NCBI GenBank assembly: GCA_027858865.1
Contig: JAQIBW010000212.1
Coordinates: 1 to 5,626 of the forward strand
Length of the DNA stretch: 5,626 nucleotides
Source of the DNA: Sulfurimonas sp.
GTDB lineage: Bacteria > Campylobacterota > Campylobacteria > Campylobacterales > Sulfurimonadaceae
Direction of reading: 5' to 3'
The notes beneath the pieces were generated by a model. The model saw only the letters and a list, made by a program, of their open reading frames with translations. It was not told the DNA's origin and ran no database searches. A program made the position numbers and the translations under genes. This document shows positions 1 to 5,626 of this stretch, one piece after another; the stretch's first letter is position 1, and each line of letters opens with the position of its first letter.

Positions 1-644
1 TAACACTCTCACTTAGTGCTTCAGAATTTAAATACATTCAACCAGTAGCAGTTGAAGAAGCACCAGTTGCAAAAATTGTTGAAGAAGCACCAGTTGCACA
101 AGCTGTTGAATCTGTTGAATCTGCACCGCTAGATGCTGATAAAGACGGAATTACAGATGCTGATGACAAATGTCCTAACACAATAGCTGGGACAAAAGTT
201 GATATCAGCGGTTGTGAGCTTGATAGTGATAATGACGGAATAGTTGATTCTAAAGACCAGTGTGCAGATACAAGTAAAGACTTTGTAGTGGATGGTTATG
301 GTTGTCCACAAACTGCAACACTAAAAGTAAACTTTGCACCGAGTAAATACAATGTTTCAGATGAGCTTATCAATGACCTTCAAAACTTTGCATTATTCTT
401 AAAAGATAATCCTGGATATCAAATACTCATCTATGGTTATACAGATAGTTCAGGTAGTGTCGTAGCAAACAAAAAGCTTTCACAAAACCGTGCAAATGCT
501 GTAAAAGAAGCTCTAAGTCGTTATGGTATAAAAAGTATAAGAATGACTGCTATCGGCAAAGGTGAAGCTGATCCAATAGCTGATAATACTGATAAAGAGG
601 GACGTGCTCAAAATAGACGTATTGAAGTGGAACTACTTCAGTAA
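1..644 (+). CDS. OmpA-family outer membrane / peptidoglycan-binding protein, 3' part (5' end outside window)
   Basis: The reading frame is open from the left edge (first full codon at 3) to TAA at 642-644, giving 213 residues. Three parts are visible. First is an acidic Pro/Ala/Val-rich linker with VEEAPVA repeats (about 51-130). Next are two Asp-rich thrombospondin type-3 repeats (132-305), predicted to bind calcium. Last is a complete OmpA C-terminal domain (about 321-641). That domain has the signature YGYTDSSG, then LSQNRANAV, then a closing NRRIEVEL. By comparison with the OmpA domain of Acinetobacter, Asp (444-446) and Arg (489-491) lie 15 residues apart, as the diaminopimelate-binding pair does, so non-covalent peptidoglycan binding is expected. 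The protein probably sits in the outer membrane with this domain in the periplasm. An N-terminal beta-barrel is likely but not visible. An internal GTG at 288 opens a shorter frame but is not a credible start, because the domain continues upstream. It is convergent with the kinase gene. Confidence 0.93.
   Translation, partial: TLSLSASEFKYIQPVAVEEAPVAKIVEEAPVAQAVESVESAPLDADKDGITDADDKCPNTIAGTKVDISGCELDSDNDGIVDSKDQCADTSKDFVVDGYGCPQTATLKVNFAPSKYNVSDELINDLQNFALFLKDNPGYQILIYGYTDSSGSVVANKKLSQNRANAVKEALSRYGIKSIRMTAIGKGEADPIADNTDKEGRAQNRRIEVELLQ
51..98 (+). repeat. Two-copy 27-base direct repeat encoding VEEAPVA in the OmpA linker
   Basis: The 21 bases at 51-71 recur identically at 78-98, so the period is 27 bases (9 codons). 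Each copy reads VEEAPVA plus two variable residues, and a degenerate third unit (VESVESAPL) follows. It forms an acidic, Pro/Ala-rich, probably disordered spacer ahead of the calcium-binding repeats. In-frame repeats of this kind can change copy number by slippage without breaking the frame. Whether that happens here is not known. Confidence 0.85.
132..305 (+). repeat. Two thrombospondin type-3 (calcium-binding) repeats in the OmpA-family protein
   Basis: Two 28-codon units lie at 132-215 and 222-305 with a 90-base period. Each has the pattern DxDxDGIxDxxDxC, a spacer, then VDxxGC or VDGYGC. The first reads DADKDGITDADDKCP and the second DSDNDGIVDSKDQC. The Asp carboxylates are predicted to bind Ca2+, and the paired Cys residues in each unit could form a disulfide in the periplasm. 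This type of linker between the barrel and the OmpA domain is common in OprF/OmpA-like proteins. Confidence 0.85.
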
Positions 645-646
645 CT

Positions 647-673
647 CTCCATACAGCTTACTAATAAGTGGAG
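647..673. terminator. Possible imperfect hairpin between convergent genes (weak terminator candidate)
   Basis: CTCCA (647-651) can pair with TGGAG (669-673), and CTTA (657-660) with TAAG (665-668) around the loop CTAA. A five-base bulge (652-656) lies on the left arm. On the + strand the stem is followed by TCTTT, so it could serve the OmpA gene. On the - strand no T-run follows. The structure overlaps the last codons of the kinase gene. The stem is short and bulged, so this is only a candidate. Confidence 0.25.
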
Positions 674-2571
674 TCTTTAGCTTCGCTTTCGTTTGCAGTG
701 CTCTTCAACTCTATCTTAAAACATGCTCCACGACTTGTATTTTCCACGCTCATAACACCGCCACAATGCTCAGTAATAATGATTTGTGCTATATACAGAC
801 CAAGTCCTGTTCCATTTTTATCTTTTGTTGAAAAATATGGGTCGAATATTTTAGGGATAATATCTTCGGGTATTCCTCCAGCATTATCTTCTATATATAT
901 TACCTGATTTCCAACTTCACTTTCTTTTATACTTATGTAAATACAAGGCTCTTTTATATCGTTTTGAATCAGAGCATCTACTCCATTATTTATGATGCTT
1001 AAAATAACTTGCATAATCTCATTTTCAAAACTGTTTATCATAGGAAGGTCTACACTATAGTTTTTCACAACTTTTACACAATTTGTATCTAATAGATGCG
1101 CACCAATATTGAGTGTATTATCTACCAATATAGGAAGACTAAAAGAAGTTCTAACTTTATCAGGCTTAAAAAAGTTTCTAAAATCATCGATTATTTTAGA
1201 AAGATGTTGTATAAACTCATTAATTTTATGTAGATTTTTCAGACTGTATTCTTCCATGTCTTCTCTACCTTTTGGAGTAGTAAGATCATAGATGCGACGT
1301 TCAAAAAGTCTAATCTGCATATCGATAGATATAGCTGAGATAACTCCCAGAGGCTGTCTCCACTGGTGTGCAATCATTGATATCATCTCTCCCATCTGCG
1401 CTAAACGAGACTGATTTAGCATCTGCACATCTTTAGCTTTCATCTGAGCAAGTTTGTTCTCCATTACCTCTTCTATTTTTACAATATTTTCATTTACAAC
1501 ATTCGCCATAAGTGCAATCTCATCTTTACTCTCTACCTTAATCTGATTTGCACTATTTTTTTGAAGATCCAAATAGCTGAAAAAATCAAGAAGACCTGTT
1601 TGAAAATTCATTATCACACTAGAAATCGAACGAGATATAAGAGCACCAAAAGCAACCCCAAATAAAATTGTTAAAAAGGTCACTACAATAAGTACACCGA
1701 CTATAAACGTACGCCTTTCATAAATATCATCTAAAGAGTTATTCCCGATTTTAAGTGATTCTTGGAGTACAATAGAACCTAACTTTTTTGTATTTGGAAT
1801 AATAAAAGTTGCATGTTCCTTGTTGTACTTAATCCACTTATACATAATTTTTTCATAATTTTTTGCAGAGTTGTAAAATATGGATATCTTTTCATGCTCA
1901 AATGGCTCATCTGATATAGCTTTTAGCTTTTGTAACTCACTCATCATAAAAGCATAGTCTTCTCTAAATTTCTCAAAAAGTTTGGCATCAGGAGAGAGTA
2001 AATAACGTTTTTCATCAGCACGAGTCATGTAAGTGTACTGCCAAATATTTGATCCGGTATTTATCTTTTGAATAGTTTTTTGAGATAGTTTTCGTTTAAC
2101 ATCGACTCTTTTTGCTTCAACGTACTGTTGAATCTCAGATGTAATGCTCTCACCCTCTTTTTGAAGAAGCTGACTCTCCTTTTCTAACTCTTCAAGTAAG
2201 TAAATACCCCTTCTGTAGTTAACATCATACTCTTTAATAGCACGCCTGATTGCTTTTGTTGACTCTTCGTTCATATCATCAATAGTCTGATAAATATTTT
2301 TTACTGCACGCTCTGAGTTGATAAAAGCCTGCTTCGCGTTAGCCTGATTCATTACAGAGCCATTGGCATTTAAAAGGTAGTTTTTATCTTCTAAGATTGC
2401 ACGATATGCATATCTTTCTATATTGTTTGCGCAAATTAATTCATCAACCTGAGCCTGAATAATATTTAAACCGCTGTTTGATACAAAAGAGAGAGTAAGT
2501 GCCACAAGTACACTAAGCCCTACAAGCATATACATTTTACATTTAATAGAAAAATTGTTTAAGAAGTTCAT
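661..2571 (-). CDS. Membrane-bound sensor histidine kinase with helical periplasmic sensor, HAMP-like linker and HQWRQPL H-box
   Basis: A 636-residue two-component kinase. TM1 is at about residues 13-31, a largely helical periplasmic sensor at 32-288, TM2 at 289-312 and a HAMP-like segment at about 313-365. A short coiled linker leads to the dimerisation/phosphoacceptor helix AQMGEMISMIAHQWRQPL with predicted phospho-His402. The HATPase domain has an N-box (NNGVDALIQN, 528-537), G1 (EDNAGGIP, 561-568), F-box (FDPYFSTK, 576-583) and G2 (GTGLGLYIA, 587-595). All catalytic motifs are intact. It should autophosphorylate on His402 at the inner membrane and pass phosphate to a response regulator, but none is encoded in the window. 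The sensor contains two similar segments 125 residues apart, suggesting a helical bimodular (HBM-like) sensor; the ligand is unknown. The HAMP-like segment (ISRSISSVI) lacks the usual proline. The ATG at 2571 is preceded by a weak GTGAG ribosome site. The stop is TAG at 661-663. Confidence 0.95.
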   Translation of the reverse strand: MNFLNNFSIKCKMYMLVGLSVLVALTLSFVSNSGLNIIQAQVDELICANNIERYAYRAILEDKNYLLNANGSVMNQANAKQAFINSERAVKNIYQTIDDMNEESTKAIRRAIKEYDVNYRRGIYLLEELEKESQLLQKEGESITSEIQQYVEAKRVDVKRKLSQKTIQKINTGSNIWQYTYMTRADEKRYLLSPDAKLFEKFREDYAFMMSELQKLKAISDEPFEHEKISIFYNSAKNYEKIMYKWIKYNKEHATFIIPNTKKLGSIVLQESLKIGNNSLDDIYERRTFIVGVLIVVTFLTILFGVAFGALISRSISSVIMNFQTGLLDFFSYLDLQKNSANQIKVESKDEIALMANVVNENIVKIEEVMENKLAQMKAKDVQMLNQSRLAQMGEMISMIAHQWRQPLGVISAISIDMQIRLFERRIYDLTTPKGREDMEEYSLKNLHKINEFIQHLSKIIDDFRNFFKPDKVRTSFSLPILVDNTLNIGAHLLDTNCVKVVKNYSVDLPMINSFENEIMQVILSIINNGVDALIQNDIKEPCIYISIKESEVGNQVIYIEDNAGGIPEDIIPKIFDPYFSTKDKNGTGLGLYIAQIIITEHCGGVMSVENTSRGACFKIELKSTANESEAKDSTY

Positions 2572-2598
2572 TTTGTTCTCACTATAATTTAATCTAAT

Positions 2599-2604
2599 AT
2601 TGTA
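2599..2604 (-). promoter_or_regulatory. Putative -10 element for the histidine kinase gene
   Basis: Read on the - strand this is TACAAT, about 28 bases upstream of the kinase ATG, which would give a leader of roughly 20 bases. No good TTGACA-like -35 is visible at the right spacing. That is common in Campylobacterota, where the -10 dominates and the upstream region is merely AT-rich. Other AT-rich hexamers nearby could serve instead, so the exact position is uncertain. Confidence 0.35.
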
Positions 2605-2617
2605 AGCTATTGTTCAT

Positions 2618-2645
2618 TTGTATTTACTTATAAATTGAATATAAT
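2618..2645 (+). promoter_or_regulatory. Putative sigma70-type promoter for the methyltransferase-asnB unit
   Basis: A perfect TATAAT -10 lies at 2640-2645 and a partial -35, TTGTAT, at 2618-2623, with a 16-base spacer. Transcription would start near 2652, leaving a very short leader of about 12-15 bases that holds little more than the ribosome site. It is the only strong -10 match upstream of the gene in this divergent intergenic region. Confidence 0.55.
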
Positions 2646-2655
2646 ACGCTTTTAC

Positions 2656-2662
2656 AAAGGGG
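2656..2662 (+). promoter_or_regulatory. Ribosome binding site AAAGGGG that decides between two adjacent ATGs
   Basis: Two ATG codons stand in tandem at 2664 and 2667. The purine run ends only one base before the first, which is too close for initiation, and four bases before the second. If AAGG (2657-2660) pairs with the 16S tail, the geometry fits the ATG at 2667 better. Start at 2667 is therefore preferred; the difference is a single methionine. Confidence 0.6.
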
Positions 2663-2666
2663 TATG

Positions 2667-3248
2667 ATGCCGCGCATTGACAATGAAAAGTTTTACAAAT
2701 CGGCCATAGAGCTGTATGGAGTAAGTGCAAAAGGTGTAAATTGGCATTCCAAATATTCTCAAAATATTAGATTTGATGCTATTTTAGAGATGCTGCCCAT
2801 TAAACTCCAAGAATATAGCATAGCAGATGCAGGATGTGGATTTGGTGACTTCTATATTTACACTCAAAAAAAGAAAAAGTTTGCCCAAGAATATATAGGC
2901 ATAGACTCTCTACTGGATATGTACTCCATAGCATCTGAGAGAACAGGCTGTGAGATTATCATCGCAGATATTTGCAAAGATGATCTTCCTAGTGCTTCTT
3001 ACTATATCTGTAGTGGAGCTATGAATGTGCTAAACATTTTTGAGACACATCTTTTTATACGTAACTGTTACGAAGCATCTGAAATAGGATTTATCTTTAA
3101 TATCCTACATGGAACCAAAGAAAGTGAGACTTACAACTACCTCACTACAAATCAAATACAAAAGATAGCAGCTGACTTGAAAGTAAAAAACGTGACTATT
3201 AAAGAGGGATATCTCGAAGATGATATAACTGTAGGGTTTTTCAAATAA
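2667..3248 (+). CDS. Small class I SAM-dependent methyltransferase, substrate unknown
   Basis: A 193-residue protein (194 if the ATG at 2664 is used). It has a class I methyltransferase core. Motif I, IADAGCGFGDF (about 52-62), is the glycine-rich SAM loop. The acidic residue after strand 2 is Asp80 in GID, expected to hold the SAM ribose. ADICKDDLP (100-108) lies at the adenine-contact strand, followed by CSGAMNVL (115-122) and GFIFNIL (141-147). There is no NPPY/DPPY motif, so a DNA or protein N-methyltransferase is unlikely and a small-molecule or glycan substrate is more plausible. The N-terminal stretch YGVSAKGVNWHSK (17-29) resembles uncharacterised bacterial methyltransferases often seen near surface-polysaccharide genes; that resemblance is from memory. 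No signal peptide is seen, so it is cytosolic. Its TAA overlaps the asnB start by one base, so the two are probably translated together. The family call is firm, the substrate is not. Confidence 0.88.
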   Translation: MPRIDNEKFYKSAIELYGVSAKGVNWHSKYSQNIRFDAILEMLPIKLQEYSIADAGCGFGDFYIYTQKKKKFAQEYIGIDSLLDMYSIASERTGCEIIIADICKDDLPSASYYICSGAMNVLNIFETHLFIRNCYEASEIGFIFNILHGTKESETYNYLTTNQIQKIAADLKVKNVTIKEGYLEDDITVGFFK

Positions 3249-3250
3249 TG
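3246..3250 (+). other. TAATG stop-start overlap coupling methyltransferase and asnB
   Basis: The methyltransferase stop TAA (3246-3248) shares its last A with the asnB ATG (3248-3250). The only upstream purine patch, AGGG at 3233-3236, is weak and 11 bases away. Translation of asnB probably depends on ribosomes that terminate here and re-initiate, which would tie the two protein levels together. Confidence 0.8.
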
Positions 3251-5053
3251 TGTGCTATTTTTGGAATACTCGGAGAGTATGACGAAGCAAAAGCAAAACA
3301 TGCACTAGGACTCTTATCCCATAGAGGCCCAGACTACTGTGGCATCACTCAAAGAAACAATCTCTTCTTTGCTCACCAAAGGCTTAGCATCTTGGATGAG
3401 AACGCTCGTTCACATCAACCTCTAAAACATAAAAATATTTTACTTTCTTTTAATGGAGAGATTTACAACTTCAAAGAGCTAAAACAAGAACTTACATCTG
3501 AGTTTGAGTTTAAAACACAAAGTGACAGTGAAGTAATTATCGCGGCATATCTAAGGTGGGGAGTAGATTTTGTCTTGCATTTGCGAGGTATGTTTGCCAT
3601 TGCTCTCATGGATGGCGAGACGCTATATCTCTTTCGAGACAGACTAGGCAAAAAACCTCTTTTTTTTATGCAAGATGAAAGTTTTATCTTTGCATCTGAG
3701 ATAAAAGCACTGACACCATTTCTAAAAAAGATACAGATGAACGAAGATGCTCTTATGAGCTACCTATCCTTTTTAGCGCCGACTGCTCCACATACTTTTT
3801 TTAAAGGCATAAATAAACTTGCATCCGGAGAGTATCTAGTCTTTAAAAATGGCAGTTACGAGGTGAAGAGATACTTCGACCTTCTAGATGCAGCTCCAAG
3901 TATCATAACCCATAGAGATGAAGCTCTACACACCTTAGAATCACTTTTAAAAGAGTCTATCGCTATGCGTCTAGATGCCGACCAACCAATGGCATCTCTA
4001 CTCTCTGGAGGAATAGACAGTGCAACCATAAACTATTACGCAAAACAAAGTGGAGTAAATCTTCAAACGTACACACTTGGTTATGAAAATTTTGCAAAGT
4101 ATGATGAACGGGCAAATGCAAAAGAGACAGCAGACTTCTTAGGTCTGAGTAACATAGATGTTGAAATCTCTCAAGATGACTTTATAGACGCAAGTGAGAA
4201 GGTTTTAGACTCGTTGGATGAACCGCTAAACGATCCTGCATCTGTACCGCTATATCTTCTGTTTGAGAGAATAAAGCAAGATGGGTATAAAGTAGTTTTG
4301 AGCGGAGAAGGAAGTGATGAACTTTTTTTAGGTTATAGACAGTATTTTGAATTTTTAGATATCCAGCTGATGTCTAAACTTAAAAACAAAAACTGGCTAA
4401 AAAAATACTTCCGTTCAAACTATTCTCAAAACAGAGAGTGGGAATACTACAAAAGAATCTTTGATGACACTCTACTCTTTCGCACCTCTGGAGAAACTTT
4501 TACAGACCTGCAAAAAAATGCTCTTATGAAAAGAAATGTAAAAGACAACCAAGCTCTAAAATACTTAAAAAACTACAGAGATAGATTTGAAGCATCCACT
4601 CACACGAATGAGAGCATCTGGCACAGCTATATAGATTTAAACCATTTTCAAGCTGAACACTTCCTTACAAAACTAGACCGTGTAAGTATGGCTCATAGTA
4701 TCGAATCACGCACACCTTTTCTAGACCATAAACTTGCATCTGCTGTTTTTACTATAGATCCAAAACTCCGCTATGAAGATGGAGTTACAAAATCACTGTT
4801 AAAACAAATAATGAAACCACATCTAAATGAACAAATCTTAAAACGAAAGAAAAAAGGCTTTTCAAATCCTTATATGGAATATCTCATAGATGCTAATAGG
4901 TTAGAACTTATCAAAGAGGTAAATGCTCAGACTGGGATGTTTAAAACTAAAGAACTCAATGAGCTGATAAATAGTGCTTCAACCGGTGGTTTTAAGCAAC
5001 ACATTTGGGGACTTTATGTTTTAAGTGTCTGGATTAAGAAGTGGATATTGTAA
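3248..5053 (+). CDS. asnB: Glutamine-hydrolysing asparagine synthetase (AsnB-type amidotransferase)
   Basis: A 601-residue class II glutamine amidotransferase fused to an ATP-dependent synthetase. It begins MCAIFGILG; after Met removal Cys2 is the N-terminal nucleophile that hydrolyses glutamine. Glutamine-site residues are present: Arg45 in HQRLSILD, Asn69-Gly70-Glu71 in SFNGEIYN and Asp93 in QSDSE. The glutaminase domain spans about 2-215. The synthetase domain has the PP-loop LSGGIDS (252-258) for ATP, the SGEGSDE motif (352-358) and DRVSMAHSIESRTPFLDH (477-494). The family reaction is aspartate + glutamine + ATP to asparagine + glutamate + AMP + PPi in the cytosol. Length lies between E. 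coli AsnB (554) and B. subtilis AsnB (632). The start is fixed by the catalytic Cys2. All key motifs are intact. Many bacterial homologues in glycan loci amidate sugar acids instead of aspartate, so a glycan-modifying role is possible, given the coupled methyltransferase. Confidence 0.94.
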   Translation: MCAIFGILGEYDEAKAKHALGLLSHRGPDYCGITQRNNLFFAHQRLSILDENARSHQPLKHKNILLSFNGEIYNFKELKQELTSEFEFKTQSDSEVIIAAYLRWGVDFVLHLRGMFAIALMDGETLYLFRDRLGKKPLFFMQDESFIFASEIKALTPFLKKIQMNEDALMSYLSFLAPTAPHTFFKGINKLASGEYLVFKNGSYEVKRYFDLLDAAPSIITHRDEALHTLESLLKESIAMRLDADQPMASLLSGGIDSATINYYAKQSGVNLQTYTLGYENFAKYDERANAKETADFLGLSNIDVEISQDDFIDASEKVLDSLDEPLNDPASVPLYLLFERIKQDGYKVVLSGEGSDELFLGYRQYFEFLDIQLMSKLKNKNWLKKYFRSNYSQNREWEYYKRIFDDTLLFRTSGETFTDLQKNALMKRNVKDNQALKYLKNYRDRFEASTHTNESIWHSYIDLNHFQAEHFLTKLDRVSMAHSIESRTPFLDHKLASAVFTIDPKLRYEDGVTKSLLKQIMKPHLNEQILKRKKKGFSNPYMEYLIDANRLELIKEVNAQTGMFKTKELNELINSASTGGFKQHIWGLYVLSVWIKKWIL

Positions 5054-5059
5054 TTAAGC

Positions 5060-5065
5060 TATAAT
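5060..5065 (+). promoter_or_regulatory. Putative -10 element (TATAAT) for the sensor gene at 5092
   Basis: A perfect TATAAT lies seven bases after the asnB stop, with a predicted start of transcription near 5072 and a leader of about 20 bases. No convincing -35 is found at the usual spacing, and the upstream DNA is asnB coding sequence. The gap between genes is only 38 bases and holds no strong terminator, so read-through from asnB is an equal alternative. Confidence 0.4.
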
Positions 5066-5091
5066 TCTTTTTAATATATCTAGGAACTTTT

Positions 5092-5626
5092 ATGAAATCA
5101 AACTATAAAATTATTATAATTATTACGCTTTTACTACTTATACTATCTGCCACTATCTCTGTATCAAACTACATGGTTTCTCTTAAGTCTACACAGATAC
5201 ATCTAAAAACTCAGTCACTACCTCTTTCTATCGACAATATTTATACTGAGATTCAAAAACATCTTATAGAGCCTTACTTAGTTAGTTCTATGATGTCCCA
5301 TGATACATTTGTTAAAGATTGGATACTTCATGATGAAGAAAGTGTCGACAAGATTGCAAAATACTTAGAGAGCATCAGAAATAAATATGAGATGCTAACG
5401 GCATTTTTAGTATCGGCAAAAAGCGGAAAGTACTATACACATAATGGCTTCTTAGAAGACATAAAAAAAGATAACCCTACTAACAAATGGTACTTTGACT
5501 TTAAAGATACTCCAAAGAGTCATGAGATAAATCTAGACTTTAATGATAACTTCACAAACACTCTTATCATGTTTATAAACTTCAAGATTTATGATGATAA
5601 CTATAATTTCATAGGTGCAACAGGTA
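5092..5626 (+). CDS. Membrane sensor protein with dCache-like periplasmic domain, 5' part (3' end outside window)
   Basis: The frame is open from ATG at 5092 to the window edge, giving 178 residues with no stop. An AGGAA ribosome site at 5082-5086 lies five bases upstream and supports this start. A short basic N-terminus (MKSNYK) is followed by one hydrophobic helix at about residues 7-24, then a predicted extracytoplasmic region. Its pattern is WYFDFKDTPKSHEINLDF (133-150), then LIMFINFKIYDDNYNFIGATG (the last residues before the edge). It closely resembles the dCache/Cache sensor that precedes GGDEF, histidine kinase or chemotaxis output domains in Campylobacterota. In that family a second TM helix and the output domain would follow, so the function of the whole protein cannot be fixed. 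A diguanylate cyclase is my first guess and a chemoreceptor or kinase the alternatives. Topology and ligand sensing are inferred from family resemblance. Confidence 0.85.
   Translation, partial: MKSNYKIIIIITLLLLILSATISVSNYMVSLKSTQIHLKTQSLPLSIDNIYTEIQKHLIEPYLVSSMMSHDTFVKDWILHDEESVDKIAKYLESIRNKYEMLTAFLVSAKSGKYYTHNGFLEDIKKDNPTNKWYFDFKDTPKSHEINLDFNDNFTNTLIMFINFKIYDDNYNFIGATG

Noticed and set aside
129..311. Minus-strand frame of 60 codons opposite the OmpA gene
   Set aside because: It lies wholly within the conserved TSP3 repeat coding region, has no ribosome site and resembles no protein; it is a shadow.
604..907. Plus-strand frames at 604-831 and 668-907
   Set aside because: Both lie opposite the kinase ATPase domain (the first also overlaps the OmpA 3' end). 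Their translations have low-complexity, non-protein-like composition.
1109..1291. Plus-strand frame of 60 codons inside the kinase gene
   Set aside because: It is antisense to conserved kinase sequence, with no start signal and no recognisable domain.
3463..3651. Minus-strand frame of 62 codons inside asnB
   Set aside because: It is antisense to the conserved glutaminase domain and is explained entirely by asnB codon usage.
5020..5029. TTTAAGTGTC, close to the Campylobacter upstream promoter motif TTTAAGTnTT
   Set aside because: It lies about 30 bases before the TATAAT at 5060, well beyond the 16-18 expected, and sits inside conserved asnB coding sequence.
5052..5072. AATTA/TAATT inverted repeat followed by a T-run after asnB, as a terminator
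   Set aside because: The stem would be five A-T pairs only, with no G-C pair, so it is too weak to be a credible intrinsic terminator. The same bases form the TATAAT promoter candidate.
1..5626. Search for mobile element, CRISPR array, tRNA, rRNA, toxin-antitoxin or defence genes
   Set aside because: No terminal inverted repeats, transposase motifs, regularly spaced repeats, RNA gene signatures or defence domains were seen; every long stretch is explained by the five genes.

Overview
The window is AT-rich DNA with tightly packed genes. It probably comes from a Campylobacterota (Epsilonproteobacteria) member of the Sulfurimonas/Sulfuricurvum type. That assignment rests on protein style: a histidine kinase with an HQWRQPL H-box, a dCache-like sensor ending in the GATG pattern, and an OmpA protein with calcium-binding type-3 repeats. 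It is an inference from family resemblance, because no marker gene is present.

Layout from left to right. (1) The 3' part of an OmpA-family outer-membrane/peptidoglycan-binding protein (+, ends at 644) has an EAPVA-rich linker, two thrombospondin type-3 repeats and a complete OmpA C-terminal domain. (2) Only 16 bases later, convergent with it, is a 636-residue membrane histidine kinase (-, 661-2571). Its periplasmic sensor appears to be internally duplicated, as in a helical bimodular sensor. (3) A 92-base divergent intergenic region (2572-2663) holds putative promoters for both directions. (4) A two-gene rightward unit follows: a small class I SAM-dependent methyltransferase (2667-3248) and a glutamine-dependent asparagine synthetase/amidotransferase, AsnB (3248-5053), joined by a one-base TAATG overlap. 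(5) After a 38-base gap, the 5' end of a membrane sensor protein (+, 5092 to the window edge) shows a TM helix and a dCache-like extracytoplasmic domain. Its output domain lies outside the window.

Functionally, the methyltransferase and AsnB are very probably co-translated and may act on the same small molecule or surface glycan, or may simply share an operon. The kinase has no response regulator in view, so it is an orphan here or is paired elsewhere. Nothing links the OmpA protein to the kinase except convergence.

I see no mobile element, CRISPR array, tRNA or rRNA, and no clearly new system. The most distinctive signals are the duplicated kinase sensor and the coupled methyltransferase-AsnB pair.
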